A stretch of 64,000 nucleotides of DNA, from the NCBI RefSeq assembly GCF_003205575.1, contig NZ_PYBW01000055.1:1-64000 (forward strand), read 5' to 3'. The notes below the pieces were generated by a model. The model did no database searches. It had not been told where the DNA came from and saw only the letters and a program-made list of their open reading frames with translations. A program made the translations under genes and the position numbers. The DNA is from Streptomyces tateyamensis. Its GTDB lineage: Bacteria > Actinomycetota > Actinomycetes > Streptomycetales > Streptomycetaceae. This document shows, piece after piece, positions 9,278 to 18,155 of this stretch. Positions within the stretch are counted from its first letter, which is position 1; each line of letters starts with the position of its first letter.

Positions 9278-11230
9278 ATGTCCGGCACCATGAACCACCC
9301 CGTGCCACCACCGCACCCGCCCGGGGACCCCGGCGCCGCCGCCGGGCTGCGCCGGCTGCTGGACCTGCTGGCCGGCGGCGCCGCCAGCACCGAGGACTTC
9401 CCCGCCGTGGTCGCCGAGGCCCGCCGGAGCGGCGCCGCCCCCGCCGTCCTCGCGGAACTGGACGAGGCCACCTGGCTGGCCCTGCGGGTGCACCGGACGC
9501 TGCGTCAGCACCGGCGCCGCGAGACCGAGTTGACCGCACTTTTCGACACCGCCACCGACCTGGCCGCCTCCCGCGACCTGGACGCCGTGCTGCGTGCGAT
9601 CGTGCGCCGGGCCCGCAGCCTGCTGGGCACGGACACCGCCTACCTGACACTGCCGGACGAGGCGGCCGGCGACACCTACATGCGGGTCACCGACGGCTCG
9701 GTCTCGACGCTGTTCCAGAACCTTCGGCTGAGCCTGGGCGACGGCTTGGGCGGCCTGGTCGCCCAGACCTCCCGCCCGTACGCCACCCCCGACTACCGCA
9801 CCGACGACCGGTTCCGGCACACCGGGCGGATCGACGCGGGAGTGCTGGAGGAGGGCCTGGTGGCGATCCTCGGGGTGCCGCTGCTGCTGGGCCACCGGGT
9901 GATCGGGGTGCTGTTCGCCGCCGACCGCTCGCCGCGCACCTTCTCGCCCGAGCAGGTGGCGCTGCTCTGCTCGCTGGCCGCGCACGCCGCGATCGCGCTG
10001 GACACCGCCAACGCGCTGGCCGAGACCCGGGCGGCGCTCGGCGAGCTGAACGCCGCCAACACGGTGATCCAGGCGCACGCGGCCGCCGTGCAGCGGGCCG
10101 AGCAGGCGCACGACCGGCTCACCGACCTGGTGCTGCGCGGGGCCGACGTGGCCGAGGTGGCCGCCGAGCTGGGCGCGCTGCTGGAGAGCGAGATCGCGGT
10201 GTACGACGCCGAGGGCCACCCGCTGGCCGGGCGGCCGGGCCCGCCGCAGCGGCTGGCCGAGGCGGTGGAGCGGTCCCGGGCCGAGGGGCGCTCGGTGCAC
10301 CACGCCGGCGGCTGGGTCTGCGCGGTGCTGGCCGGCCAGGAGCCGCTGGGGGCGCTGGTGCTGCGCGGCCGGCCCGAGCTGGACGACGCCGACCGGCGGA
10401 TCTTCGAGCGCGGCTCGGTGGTCACCGCGCTGCTCCTGCTGCTGCGCCGCTCGGTGGCCGAGGCGGAGAACCGGGTCCGCGGCGAGTTGCTCACGGACCT
10501 GCTGACCGCCCCCGAGCGGGACCCGGCCGGGCTGCTGGCTCGCGGCCGCCGGCTCGGGGTGGACCTGGCCCGCCGGCACCTGGTGCTGGTGGCCGAGACC
10601 GCGCCGGACGGGCGGGCCCGGCTGGCCGGGGCGGCCGCCCAGTACCTGTTCGGGCGCGGGCGCTCGGCCGGCTCGCGCGGGGTGAGCGCCGAGCACGCCG
10701 AGGCGGTGGTGCTGCTGCTGCCGGAGGACGGGTCCAGCCCGCCCGAGCAGACCGCCGCTGCCGCCGCCGAGCGGCTGGCCCGGCTGGCCGGGCAGCCGGT
10801 CACGGTGGGCGCCGGACGGGTCGCGGCCGGCCCCGTCGATCTGGCGGCCGCGCACGCCGAGGCGGTGCGGTGCGTGCGGGCGCTGCGCGCGCTGGGCCGC
10901 ACCGGGGACGGCGCCTCGGCCGCCTCGCTGGGCTTCCTGGGCGTGCTGCTGGGCGACGGCCACGACGTGCACGGCTTCGTGGAGCGCACCCTGGGCCCGC
11001 TGCTGGCCTACGACCGGCGGCGCGGCACCGAGCTGGTGCGCACCGTGCGCGCCTACTTCGCCTGCGGCGGCAGCCTGACCCGGGCCAAGGACGAGCTGCA
11101 CGTGCACGTGAACACCGTGGTGCAGCGGCTGGACCGGGTCGAGATCCTGCTCGGCCGGGACTGGAACCACCCGGACCGCTCGCTGGAGCTGCAGCTGGCA
11201 CTGCGGCTGCAACTGCTCGCGGAGGGCTGA
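9278..11230 (+). CDS. GAF and PucR/CdaR-type helix-turn-helix regulator
   Basis: A 650-residue sensor-regulator. Residues about 80-240 form a GAF domain (LDAVLRAIVRRARSLLGTDTAYL ... ILGVPLLLGHRVIGVLFAADR). A coiled stretch and a degenerate GGDEF-like CdaR region follow. The C-terminal PucR HTH_30 carries AYFACGGSLTRAKDELHVHVNTV and LDRVEIL. Proteins of this kind sense small molecules and control catabolic genes; the ligand here is unknown. ATG at 9278 is the first plausible start, with another ATG four codons on; neither has a strong ribosome-binding site. It lies directly upstream of lipB in the same direction. Confidence 0.85.
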   Translation: MSGTMNHPVPPPHPPGDPGAAAGLRRLLDLLAGGAASTEDFPAVVAEARRSGAAPAVLAELDEATWLALRVHRTLRQHRRRETELTALFDTATDLAASRDLDAVLRAIVRRARSLLGTDTAYLTLPDEAAGDTYMRVTDGSVSTLFQNLRLSLGDGLGGLVAQTSRPYATPDYRTDDRFRHTGRIDAGVLEEGLVAILGVPLLLGHRVIGVLFAADRSPRTFSPEQVALLCSLAAHAAIALDTANALAETRAALGELNAANTVIQAHAAAVQRAEQAHDRLTDLVLRGADVAEVAAELGALLESEIAVYDAEGHPLAGRPGPPQRLAEAVERSRAEGRSVHHAGGWVCAVLAGQEPLGALVLRGRPELDDADRRIFERGSVVTALLLLLRRSVAEAENRVRGELLTDLLTAPERDPAGLLARGRRLGVDLARRHLVLVAETAPDGRARLAGAAAQYLFGRGRSAGSRGVSAEHAEAVVLLLPEDGSSPPEQTAAAAAERLARLAGQPVTVGAGRVAAGPVDLAAAHAEAVRCVRALRALGRTGDGASAASLGFLGVLLGDGHDVHGFVERTLGPLLAYDRRRGTELVRTVRAYFACGGSLTRAKDELHVHVNTVVQRLDRVEILLGRDWNHPDRSLELQLALRLQLLAEG

Positions 11231-11326
11231 CCCGTACCCCGATCGGACACCTGAACGACTGCCGAAGCCTCGGGCGTACAGTGGCAAGGTTGGCCGCGCA
11301 CGGGCGGCCGGTGGCGAGGAGCAGCG

Positions 11327-12124
11327 GTGAGCGAGAACGTACGGTTCGTCCGGCTGGGGATCGGCGAGGGCCTGGTTCCCTACCAGGAGGCCTGGGAGGA
11401 GCAGCAGCGACTGCACGCCCTGCGGATGGCCGACCAGATCCCGGACACCGTGCTGCTGCTGGAGCACCCGCCGGTCTTCACCGCCGGCAAGCGGACCAAG
11501 CCGGAGGACCTGCCGCTGGACGACACCCCGGTGGTCCAGGTCAACCGCGGCGGCGAGGGCACCTGGCACGGACCCGGCCAGCTGGTCGGCTACCCGATCG
11601 TCAAGCTGCCCGAGCCGATGGACGTGGTGGCCTACGTGCGCCGGCTGGAGCAGGCGCTGATCCTGGCCTGCACCGACCTCGGGGTGGCGACCACCCGGGT
11701 CGAGGGGCGCAGCGGGGTCTGGATCCTCGGCCAGGAGCTGCCCGGCGCGGAGGTGGACCCGGCGCAGGTGGTCGACATCGGCAAGCTGACCCTGCGGATG
11801 GGACTGCCGCTGGGCATCGACCCGCGGCTGGCCGGCCCCGAGTACGCGCCGTCCAACGCCGGCCAGCGCGGCGACGACCGCAAGCTGGCCGCGATCGGCG
11901 TCCGGGTGGCCCGCGGCGTGACGATGCACGGCTTCGCGCTCAACTGCAACCCCGACATGACCTGGTTCGACCGGATCATCCCGTGCGGGATCCGGGACGC
12001 CGGGGTGGGCTCGCTCGCCACCGAGCTCGGCCGGGACGTGCCGGTCGCGGAGGTGGTGCCGGTGGTGGAGAAGCGGCTGGCCGAGGTGCTGGCCGCGCTG
12101 CCGGAACCGGCCGCGCACCGCTGA
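11327..12124 (+). CDS. lipB: Octanoyl-[ACP]:protein N-octanoyltransferase
   Basis: LipB moves octanoate from acyl carrier protein onto the lipoyl domains of E2 and GcvH proteins, the first step of lipoate assembly. The 265-residue protein has the family motif [16 protein letters not shown], the conserved lysine in [11 protein letters not shown] and the catalytic cysteine in RIIPCGIRD, within [11 protein letters not shown] ... context. It starts at GTG 11327, with AGGAG 7 nt upstream. A TACAGT hexamer at 11276-11281 may be its -10 box. lipA follows 129 nt downstream, so co-transcription or a separate promoter are both possible. Confidence 0.96.
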   Translation: MSENVRFVRLGIGEGLVPYQEAWEEQQRLHALRMADQIPDTVLLLEHPPVFTAGKRTKPEDLPLDDTPVVQVNRGGEGTWHGPGQLVGYPIVKLPEPMDVVAYVRRLEQALILACTDLGVATTRVEGRSGVWILGQELPGAEVDPAQVVDIGKLTLRMGLPLGIDPRLAGPEYAPSNAGQRGDDRKLAAIGVRVARGVTMHGFALNCNPDMTWFDRIIPCGIRDAGVGSLATELGRDVPVAEVVPVVEKRLAEVLAALPEPAAHR

Positions 12125-12144
12125 CCCCGGCGGAGGCCGGGAAT

Positions 12145-12158
12145 CTACCGGCCGGTAG
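12145..12158. promoter_or_regulatory. 14-bp perfect palindrome in the lipB-lipA gap
   Basis: CTACCGGCCGGTAG is a perfect 14-bp palindrome 20 nt past the lipB stop and about 100 nt before lipA. It might be an operator or part of a weak terminator. Nothing in the sequence decides. Confidence 0.35.
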
Positions 12159-12253
12159 TGCCGTTGCCCTGCGAATGCGGGGCCACCGCCCCCGAAGACC
12201 GAAACAAGCACAGGCGTACCCTGGGGGTACCCCGTCTACTTCTAGGAGCCGAT

Positions 12254-13204
12254 GTGTCCGCTGTCGCACCCGACGGCAGGAAGCTTCTCCGCCTGGAGGT
12301 CCGCAACAGCGAGACCCCCATCGAGCGGAAGCCCGAGTGGATCAAGACCCGGGCAAAGATGGGCCCGGAGTACAACGCCCTGCACTCGCTGGTGAAGAAG
12401 GAGGGGCTGCACACGGTCTGTCAGGAGGCCGGCTGCCCCAACATCTTCGAGTGCTGGGAGGACCGCGAGGCGACCTTCCTGATCGGCGGCGACCAGTGCA
12501 CCCGCCGCTGTGACTTCTGCCAGATCGACACCGGCAAGCCCGCCGACTTCGACGCCGACGAGCCGCGCCGGGTCGCCGAGTCGATTCGCACCATGGACCT
12601 GAACTACGCCACCATCACCGGCGTCGCCCGCGACGACCTGGCCGACGGCGGGGCCTGGCTGTACGCCGAGACGGTCCGCCAGGTGCACGCGATGACCGCC
12701 GACCGCGCCACCGGCCGCACCGGCGTCGAGCTGCTGATCCCGGACTTCAACGCCGTCCCCGAGCAGCTGGCCGAGGTCTTCTCGTCCCGCCCCGAGGTGC
12801 TCGCGCACAACGTCGAGACGGTGCCGCGGATCTTCAAGCGGATCCGCCCCGCGTTCCGCTACGAGCGCTCGCTGGACGTCATCACCCAGGCCCGCGCGGC
12901 CGGCCTGGTGACCAAGTCCAACCTGATCCTGGGCATGGGCGAGACCCGCGAGGAGGTCAGCCAGGCGCTGGCCGACCTGGTCGGCGCCGGCTGCGAGCTG
13001 ATCACCATCACCCAGTACCTGCGGCCCTCGCTGCGCCACCACCCGGTGGAGCGCTGGGTCAAGCCGCAGGAGTTCGTCGAGCTGCAGGAGGAGGCCGAGG
13101 AGCTCGGCTTCGCCGGCGTGATGTCGGGCCCGCTGGTGCGCTCCTCGTACCGGGCCGGCCGGCTGTACCGGCAGGCGCTGGAGCACCGGGCGAACGCGGT
13201 CTGA
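12254..13204 (+). CDS. lipA: Lipoyl synthase (radical SAM)
   Basis: LipA inserts two sulfur atoms into protein-bound octanoate to finish the lipoyl cofactor. The 316-residue protein carries both iron-sulfur sites: the auxiliary cluster [12 protein letters not shown] (Cys56, Cys61, Cys67) and the radical SAM motif CTRRCDFC (Cys82, Cys86, Cys89). The conserved GMGETREEV and TQYLRPS motifs are present. GTG at 12254 is chosen because AGGAG stands 5 nt upstream; an in-frame ATG 32 codons earlier would add a non-homologous stretch. Together with lipB it serves SucB at the left edge of the window. Confidence 0.97.
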   Translation: MSAVAPDGRKLLRLEVRNSETPIERKPEWIKTRAKMGPEYNALHSLVKKEGLHTVCQEAGCPNIFECWEDREATFLIGGDQCTRRCDFCQIDTGKPADFDADEPRRVAESIRTMDLNYATITGVARDDLADGGAWLYAETVRQVHAMTADRATGRTGVELLIPDFNAVPEQLAEVFSSRPEVLAHNVETVPRIFKRIRPAFRYERSLDVITQARAAGLVTKSNLILGMGETREEVSQALADLVGAGCELITITQYLRPSLRHHPVERWVKPQEFVELQEEAEELGFAGVMSGPLVRSSYRAGRLYRQALEHRANAV

Positions 13205-13297
13205 CCGCTCTTCTCCGACGCTCGATCCCTCGCTGATCGAGGTGGCGCGGGTCCTGGTCGGGTGCGACCGGGTCCCGCGCCTTCGTGTTCACGGTCC

Positions 13298-13377
13298 GTC
13301 CGGCGCTCGATCAGTACCCGTCCGGCGCTCGTCCGGCGCTGGTCCGGCACCAGCCCGGTACCCGTCCGGTACCCGTC
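13298..13377. repeat. Short degenerate repeats (GTCCGGCGCT, CGGTACCCGTC)
   Basis: GTCCGGCGCT occurs at 13298, 13320 and 13331, and CGGTACCCGTC occurs twice in tandem (13356 and 13367), with a near copy at 13312. The block fills the gap between lipA and the DUF4191 gene and looks like slippage-derived low complexity. Confidence 0.5.
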
Positions 13378-13435
13378 TGGATCACGGTTCGGGCCGAATC
13401 CGGACCGGGCTTCGGTGTCGGCCCTCCCCGCCACG

Positions 13436-13441
13436 TACCAT
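13436..13441 (+). promoter_or_regulatory. -10-like box TACCAT of a leaderless start
   Basis: TACCAT ends 7 nt before the ATG at 13449. This supports that ATG, rather than the in-frame ATG at 13440, as the start of the DUF4191 gene. Confidence 0.4.
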
Positions 13442-13448
13442 GACCCTC

Positions 13449-14138
13449 ATGGCGAGGGAAACATCCGAGACTCCTGGGCGGCTCAAGCAGATCCGCCAGG
13501 CGTACATCATGACCAAGCAGGTCGACACCAAGATCGGCCTGATCATCGGGGGCGTCGGCCTCCTGACCTTCGGCGTGTTCCTCGCCCTCGGTTTCGCGAT
13601 CGGCCACCCCATCTACCTGGGGATCCTGGGCTTCATCGTGGCCGTGCTGGTCGCGGCGGTCGTCTTCGGGCGGCGCGCCGAGCGGGCTGCCTTCGGGCAG
13701 ATGGAGGGCCAGCCGGGCGCGGCGGCCGCGGTGCTCAACAACATCCGGCGCGGCTGGAGCAGCAACCCGACCCCGGTGGCGGTCACCCGCAGCCAGGACG
13801 CGGTGTACCGCGCGGTCGGCCGGGCCGGCATCGCGCTGATCGGCGAGGGCAACCCGAACCGGGTGCGCCCGCTGCTCGCCGCCGAGAAGAAGAAGATGGC
13901 CCGGGTGGTCGGGGACATCCCGGTGCACGACATCGTGGTCGGCAACGGCGAGGGCGAGGTCCCGCTGAAGAAGCTGCAGATCACCCTGATGCGGCTGCCG
14001 CGCGCGATCTCCCCGGCCCAGGTCACCGAGACCAACGACCGGCTGCGCGCGCTGGGCGACCTGCTCTCCAAGGCGCCGATCCCCAAGGGCCCGATGCCCA
14101 AGGGCGCCCGGCTGCCCAAGGGCGGCGGCCCGCGCTGA
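13449..14138 (+). CDS. DUF4191 domain integral membrane protein
   Basis: A 229-residue protein conserved in actinobacteria between lipA and glnA. It has two adjacent transmembrane helices at about residues 29-50 and 54-73, then a cytoplasmic domain with AVLNNIRRGWSSNPTPVAV, LLAAEKKKMARVVGDIPVHDIVVGNGEG and a basic Lys/Pro/Gly tail (PKGPMPKGARLPKGGG). The function of the family is not known. Its fixed position next to lipA hints at a role tied to lipoylation or the membrane, but this is inference. A hairpin terminator follows. Confidence 0.85.
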   Translation: MARETSETPGRLKQIRQAYIMTKQVDTKIGLIIGGVGLLTFGVFLALGFAIGHPIYLGILGFIVAVLVAAVVFGRRAERAAFGQMEGQPGAAAAVLNNIRRGWSSNPTPVAVTRSQDAVYRAVGRAGIALIGEGNPNRVRPLLAAEKKKMARVVGDIPVHDIVVGNGEGEVPLKKLQITLMRLPRAISPAQVTETNDRLRALGDLLSKAPIPKGPMPKGARLPKGGGPR

Positions 14139-14163
14139 GGCGCCACTCCCCCACGAAGACCCG

Positions 14164-14193
14164 AAGGCCCCCGCCGTCACCGGTGGGGGCCTT
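14164..14193 (+). terminator. Terminator after the DUF4191 gene
   Basis: A 13-bp stem (AAGGCCCCCGCCG paired with CGGTGGGGGCCTT, one G-U pair) around a TCAC loop, followed by CCT. It starts 26 nt after the stop codon and separates this gene from the convergent RDD gene. Confidence 0.8.
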
Positions 14194-14263
14194 CCTCATG
14201 CCGTCGTCCTGCATCCTGCATCCTGCCTCGGAGTGCGCGCCGGCACTGCTCGGATCCGCGTGC

Positions 14264-14740
14264 TCAGATCCGCACTTCCACCGTGCCGACCGCCTTGTCG
14301 TGCAGTCCGCGGGTGTCCCGGTCCCAGACCACGGCGGGCACCACCAGGCAGAGCAGGAAGGTGCGCAGCAGCGCCTGCGGGATGGTGGTGCGGCCGCCGT
14401 CCAGCCGGATCACCCGCAGGCCGAACAGCCGCTTGCCGAAGGTGGTCCCGGCGGTCGCCAGCAGCACCACGTTGATCGCGAAGAAGACCGGCAGCCCGTA
14501 CAGGTTGGCCTTCTGCGCGTCGCCGTGGGCGAGCAGCCCGTAGGCGATCAGGTTGGCGATCCAGCCGTCGACGAAGAGCGCGCCGATCCGGCGGCCCGGG
14601 CCGGCCACGGCACCGGAGCCCTCGCGCGGGCGCCCGAGCCGCTCGCCGCGGTAGCCGAACTCGGCCCCCATCCGCTCGGCGGTCGCCTTCGGGCCCTCGA
14701 GCCACGATCCAAGTGCTTCTCTACTGTCCACGACAGCCAC
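14264..14740 (-). CDS. RDD family membrane protein
   Basis: A 158-residue RDD-domain protein. The domain runs from about residue 48 (GRRIGALFVDGWIANLIAYGLL) and carries the conserved Arg and Asp residues, TTFGKRLFGLRVIRLDG and a third hydrophobic segment ending in RDTRGLHDKAVGTVEV. RDD proteins are small polytopic proteins, some of which act in ion transport or assembly of membrane complexes; no substrate can be given. Start: GTG at 14740. It diverges from glnA, and the glnA GlnR box lies in the shared 260-bp interval. Confidence 0.85.
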   Translation of the reverse strand: MAVVDSREALGSWLEGPKATAERMGAEFGYRGERLGRPREGSGAVAGPGRRIGALFVDGWIANLIAYGLLAHGDAQKANLYGLPVFFAINVVLLATAGTTFGKRLFGLRVIRLDGGRTTIPQALLRTFLLCLVVPAVVWDRDTRGLHDKAVGTVEVRI

Positions 14741-14892
14741 AGTAACCGTCCGCTCCCGGTCGGCCGGGAGCGGCTCCCCCCGCGAGTGAATCCTCGTCTC
14801 ATCGTCCTGCCGTGAGGTCTAGACCACTTCTGCCCCAGCAGCCGCACCCCGACACGATTTGCCCAGCTTTGCCGGCGCTTGCCCGCCCCTGC

Positions 14893-14930
14893 TTAACATG
14901 GGGGAAACGATCGGGTCACCGACAGGAAAC
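14893..14930 (+). promoter_or_regulatory. GlnR binding box upstream of glnA
   Basis: Four half-sites with exact 6-nt spacing: TTAAC (14893), GAAAC (14904), GTCAC (14915) and GAAAC (14926). This matches the known streptomycete GlnR pattern of alternating gTnAC and GAAAC sites. It lies 70-108 bp before the glnA start, where GlnR activates glnA under nitrogen limitation in studied species. Confidence 0.88.
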
Positions 14931-15000
14931 GACCCCTTCCTATCGTGAGCCCACCCTGGCCGGTGGGACGACCGGCCGGACGGCCGGTAGAGGAGGATTG

Positions 15001-16413
15001 ATGTTCAAGAACGCCGAGGAAGTCAAGGCGTACATCGCGGAGCACGACGTCAAGTTCGTTGACGTCCGGTTCTGCGACCTGCCGGGCGTGATGCAGCACT
15101 TCGCGGTCCCCGCGGCGACCTTCGACCCCGCCGAGACGCTGATGTTCGACGGCTCCTCGATCCGCGGCTTCCAGGCCATCCACGAGTCCGACATGGCCCT
15201 GGTCCCCGACCTGGCCACCGCGCGGCTGGACCCGTTCCGCAAGGAGAAGCACCTCAACATCAACTTCTTCATCCAGGACCCGATCACCGGGGAGGCCTAC
15301 AGCCGCGACCCGCGCAACATCGCCAAGAAGGCCGAGGCCTACCTCGCCTCCTCCGGCATCGCCGACACCGCGTTCTTCGGCCCCGAGGCGGAGTTCTACG
15401 TCTTCGACTCGGTCCGCTTCGAGACCAGCGCCAACGCCTCGTACTACCACATCGACTCCGAGGCCGGCGCCTGGAACTCCGGCTCCGCCGAGGGCGACGT
15501 GCGCGGCTACAAGGTCAAGTACAAGGGCGGCTACTTCCCCACCCCGCCGGTGGACCACTTCGCCGACCTGCGCGCCGAGATGTCGCTGGAGCTCTCCCGG
15601 GCCGGCCTGGAGGTCGAGCGCCAGCACCACGAGGTGGGCACCGCCGGCCAGGCGGAGATCAACTACAAGTTCAACACCCTGCTGCACGCGGCCGACGACC
15701 TGATGCTGTTCAAGTACATCATCAAGAACGTGGCCTGGCGCAACGGCAAGACCGCCACCTTCATGCCCAAGCCGATCTTCGGCGACAACGGCTCCGGCAT
15801 GCACGTGCACCAGTCCCTCTGGGCCGAGGGCGCACCGCTCTTCTACGACGAGCAGGGCTACGCCGGGCTCTCCGACACCGCCCGCTACTACATCGGCGGC
15901 CTGCTCAAGCACGCCCCCTCGCTGCTGGCCTTCACCAACCCCTCGGTGAACTCCTACCACCGCCTGGTCCCCGGCTTCGAGGCCCCGGTCAACCTGGTCT
16001 ACTCCCAGCGCAACCGCTCGGCCGCGATCCGGATCCCGATCACCGGCTCCAACGCCAAGGCCAAGCGCATCGAGTTCCGCGCCCCGGACCCGTCCTCCAA
16101 CCCCTACCTGGCCTTCGCCGCCATGCTGATGGCCGGCCTGGACGGCATCAAGAACAAGATCGAGCCCCTCCAGCCGGTCGACAAGGACCTCTACGAACTC
16201 GCCCCCGACGAGCACGCCAGTGTCCCCCAGGTCCCCGCCTCCCTCGGCGCCGTCCTGGAAGCCCTCGAGGCCGACCACGAGTACCTGCTGGCCGGCGGCG
16301 TCTTCACCCCGGACCTGATCGAGACCTGGATCGACCTCAAGCGCACCGCCGAGATCGCCCCCATCGCCCTGCGCCCGCACCCGCACGAGTTCGAGCTCTA
16401 CTACGACCTGTAG
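15001..16413 (+). CDS. glnA: Glutamine synthetase type I
   Basis: Makes glutamine from glutamate, ammonia and ATP; the main ammonium-assimilating enzyme. The 470-residue protein has the beta-Grasp start, metal-binding EAEFYVFD and GSGMHVHQS motifs, and the C-terminal adenylylation loop [11 protein letters not shown] with Tyr398. That tyrosine is the site expected to be modified by GlnE, encoded at 40-43 kb. ATG at 15001 has AGAGGAGG 6 nt upstream. Transcription is probably controlled by the GlnR box at 14893-14930. It is full length and typical. Confidence 0.98.
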   Translation: MFKNAEEVKAYIAEHDVKFVDVRFCDLPGVMQHFAVPAATFDPAETLMFDGSSIRGFQAIHESDMALVPDLATARLDPFRKEKHLNINFFIQDPITGEAYSRDPRNIAKKAEAYLASSGIADTAFFGPEAEFYVFDSVRFETSANASYYHIDSEAGAWNSGSAEGDVRGYKVKYKGGYFPTPPVDHFADLRAEMSLELSRAGLEVERQHHEVGTAGQAEINYKFNTLLHAADDLMLFKYIIKNVAWRNGKTATFMPKPIFGDNGSGMHVHQSLWAEGAPLFYDEQGYAGLSDTARYYIGGLLKHAPSLLAFTNPSVNSYHRLVPGFEAPVNLVYSQRNRSAAIRIPITGSNAKAKRIEFRAPDPSSNPYLAFAAMLMAGLDGIKNKIEPLQPVDKDLYELAPDEHASVPQVPASLGAVLEALEADHEYLLAGGVFTPDLIETWIDLKRTAEIAPIALRPHPHEFELYYDL

Positions 16414-16421
16414 GAGAGCCT

Positions 16422-16445
16422 CTGACCTGCGCAAATGCAGATCAG
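16422..16445. repeat. CTGACCTGC hairpin 1
   Basis: CTGACCTGC and GCAGATCAG form a 9-bp inverted repeat (one mismatch) around GCAAAT, 8 nt after the glnA stop. It belongs to the same sequence family as the hairpins at 16452 and 18687. Confidence 0.6.
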
Positions 16446-16451
16446 CCTCTT

Positions 16452-16492
16452 GCGTCGGTGCAGGTCAGCGAGTCGCTGACCTGCACCGACGC
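16452..16492. terminator. Long perfect hairpin after glnA (CTGACCTGC family, hairpin 2)
   Basis: A perfect 19-bp inverted repeat with a 3-nt loop (arms 16452-16470 and 16474-16492) containing GCAGGTCAG and CTGACCTGC. It probably terminates glnA. Its core and the trailing CGTTCGG recur at 18.6-18.73 kb, on the other side of the Fic gene, so it may also be a dispersed repeat. Confidence 0.7.
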
Positions 16493-16983
16493 CGTTCGGA
16501 AGGGAGCCCCCCGCAGCTTCAACCCGTCGTGATGTGCACCAGCGGTGCACCCAGATCGAACTCGGCGCCCACCACCGGAGACTCCGGCGCGGGCATCGCC
16601 CGCAACCCTGCTCCCGCAGCGCTCGGTAACCAGTTCCAGCGGAGGCTCGCCCCGTGGCTTCGCCACGGCACTCACGGCTGCTGGCAAGCGGCGCGGGTGG
16701 CGCCAGCGGCCTGGAGCACGTCGGCGCCCCAGCGCTGACCATGGATGACGGGGTCACTGTCGATCCGGAGGCCTCCAGCAGTTTGCCTCGATCACTCTGA
16801 CTCACGATCACCAAGCCGCACTGCCGCCCGCCTGGCGCACCCTGCCCACACACGGATATTCCGGACGCCATCGTCCACATCGATGACATCGAAAACGGCG
16901 CCCTCCATGCAAGTGGCAACGCACTGTGACCCTCCGACGCGGAGCACGAGCCTCGAGCACCGCCGTCCACCTACCGGCGGTGC
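16493..16983. other. Noncoding stretch between glnA and the Fic gene
   Basis: About 490 bases with lower and more uneven GC content than the flanks. I see no frame with streptomycete codon bias and no RNA gene. A small GTGGC-TTC-GCCAC hairpin lies near 16653. It is probably decayed or insertion-derived DNA. Confidence 0.5.
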
Positions 16984-18120
16984 TCAGCCAACGAACGGGG
17001 CGACGAGGCGCATCGGAGTACGTGCCACGCCTAGTGCCCGCTCCGGGAAACGCGGTCCGGCCGTGTAGTACCTGGCGCGAGTACGACCGACCGGCTCAAG
17101 AACCTGAGCGGTGACCAGCTCACGCAGATCCCGCTGTGCCTGCTGCACACTCAGCCCCTCGGCGTGTTCATAACGCGAGCGTCGCACCCGGCCGGACATG
17201 GCCACGTCGTGTAGAGCCGTTACCACCCGCTCGTCCATGCCGGCCGCCTCGACAAAGTCCGCAAGCAGGCTCCAGACCTGCCCGGACCTGTCCAGGCGGC
17301 CTTGCACGGTCTGCGCCTGCTGGTGATAGGCGGTCAAGTTGAAACGAACCCACCCGGAGACATCCTGGTCGGGCAGGTATTCGGAGCCTCGGCGTCCCAG
17401 TTCCCGGTAGTACTCCCAGGTGTTACCCGGGCGCCCCAACCAGGCCTCGATCGAGGAGAACTCCGGGGCGAGGACGCCCTCACGGGCGATCATGAGAGTC
17501 TGCAGCGAGCGCGACATCCGACCGTTCCCGTCGGCCCAAGGATGGATCGACACCAGGTGCAGATGCGCCATCGCGGCTCGCACCAGCGGGTGAGCCTCGT
17601 CACCGTCATTCAGCCAGTCCACCAGCTCCTCCATCAACGACGGAACATCCCCCGCGTCAGGCGCGGTGTAAGCGGCGATACTCGGATCGCGGGCATCGGT
17701 CACGTACACCGGTCCACGGCGCCACTGGCCGGCTGGCTTCCGCACAGTGTGACGGTGGCCCTGCAGCATCCAGTGCAGCCCGTTGACCAACCCCTTGCTG
17801 TAGGAGAAGTCGTCGACGTCGTGCAAGGTCTGGATGTACGTCATCATCCGCTGGTAAGCGAGCGTCTCCTCGCGATTCTCTTCTGACACCTCCACATCGC
17901 GCTCGCCCTCCAACAGGTCCTCAACATCGATGGTGGATACCTTGAAGCCCTCGATGGAGTTCGAAGCCGCCACTGCATCGGCCGTCAGGTATTTGCGCAG
18001 GCCCTCTGTCCACTTGGCCGGGGCCGTACGCACCTGGTGCCGCAGCGCGAGGCGCATGCGCTCGATCTCGTCGAGTACCCGCTCGTCGTCGACAGCAAGG
18101 GAAGGCGTAGGGAAGAGCAT
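16984..18120 (-). CDS. Fic domain protein with N-terminal inhibitory motif and C-terminal winged helix
   Basis: Fic proteins transfer AMP or related groups to target proteins. The 378-residue protein has the active-site motif HPWADGNGRMSR (residues 193-204; His193). Relative to the consensus HPFxxGNGRxxR it has Trp for Phe. An N-terminal inhibitory motif of the S/T-x-x-x-E-G type is present as SNSIEG (Ser53-Gly58), placing it in the self-inhibited class II. The C-terminus (GRVRRSRYEHAEGLSVQQAQRDLRELV) looks like a winged helix, so it may bind DNA. ATG at 18120 is chosen because a promoter ends 7 nt upstream. Base composition is less GC-rich than its neighbours. It is flanked by repeats and gene fragments, which suggests horizontal origin. 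Confidence 0.85.
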   Translation of the reverse strand: MLFPTPSLAVDDERVLDEIERMRLALRHQVRTAPAKWTEGLRKYLTADAVAASNSIEGFKVSTIDVEDLLEGERDVEVSEENREETLAYQRMMTYIQTLHDVDDFSYSKGLVNGLHWMLQGHRHTVRKPAGQWRRGPVYVTDARDPSIAAYTAPDAGDVPSLMEELVDWLNDGDEAHPLVRAAMAHLHLVSIHPWADGNGRMSRSLQTLMIAREGVLAPEFSSIEAWLGRPGNTWEYYRELGRRGSEYLPDQDVSGWVRFNLTAYHQQAQTVQGRLDRSGQVWSLLADFVEAAGMDERVVTALHDVAMSGRVRRSRYEHAEGLSVQQAQRDLRELVTAQVLEPVGRTRARYYTAGPRFPERALGVARTPMRLVAPFVG

Positions 18121-18126
18121 GTATCG

Positions 18127-18155
18127 ACGATAGGATGACGCAATCATTACGTCAA
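18127..18155 (-). promoter_or_regulatory. Promoter of the Fic gene, leaderless, with overlapping operator
   Basis: On the minus strand, TTGACG (18155-18150) and TATCGT (18132-18127) are separated by 17 bp, close to the housekeeping sigma consensus. The ATG at 18120 begins 7 nt after the -10 box, so the mRNA should have no leader. A 19-bp palindrome (18136-18154; arms TGACGTAAT and ATTGCGTCA around one base, one mismatch) covers the spacer and -35 box and is a likely operator. Confidence 0.72.

Noticed and set aside
7229-12211. A very long minus-strand open frame running antisense through the GAF/PucR and lipB genes
   Set aside because: Only its C-terminal third (7229-8977) has family-like sequence and a ribosome-binding site. 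The rest is a high-GC shadow frame with Gln/His/Gly/Arg-rich nonsense opposite real genes.
16442-16970. Short open frames between glnA and the Fic gene
   Set aside because: They lack streptomycete codon bias, recognisable motifs and ribosome-binding sites, and cover hairpins.
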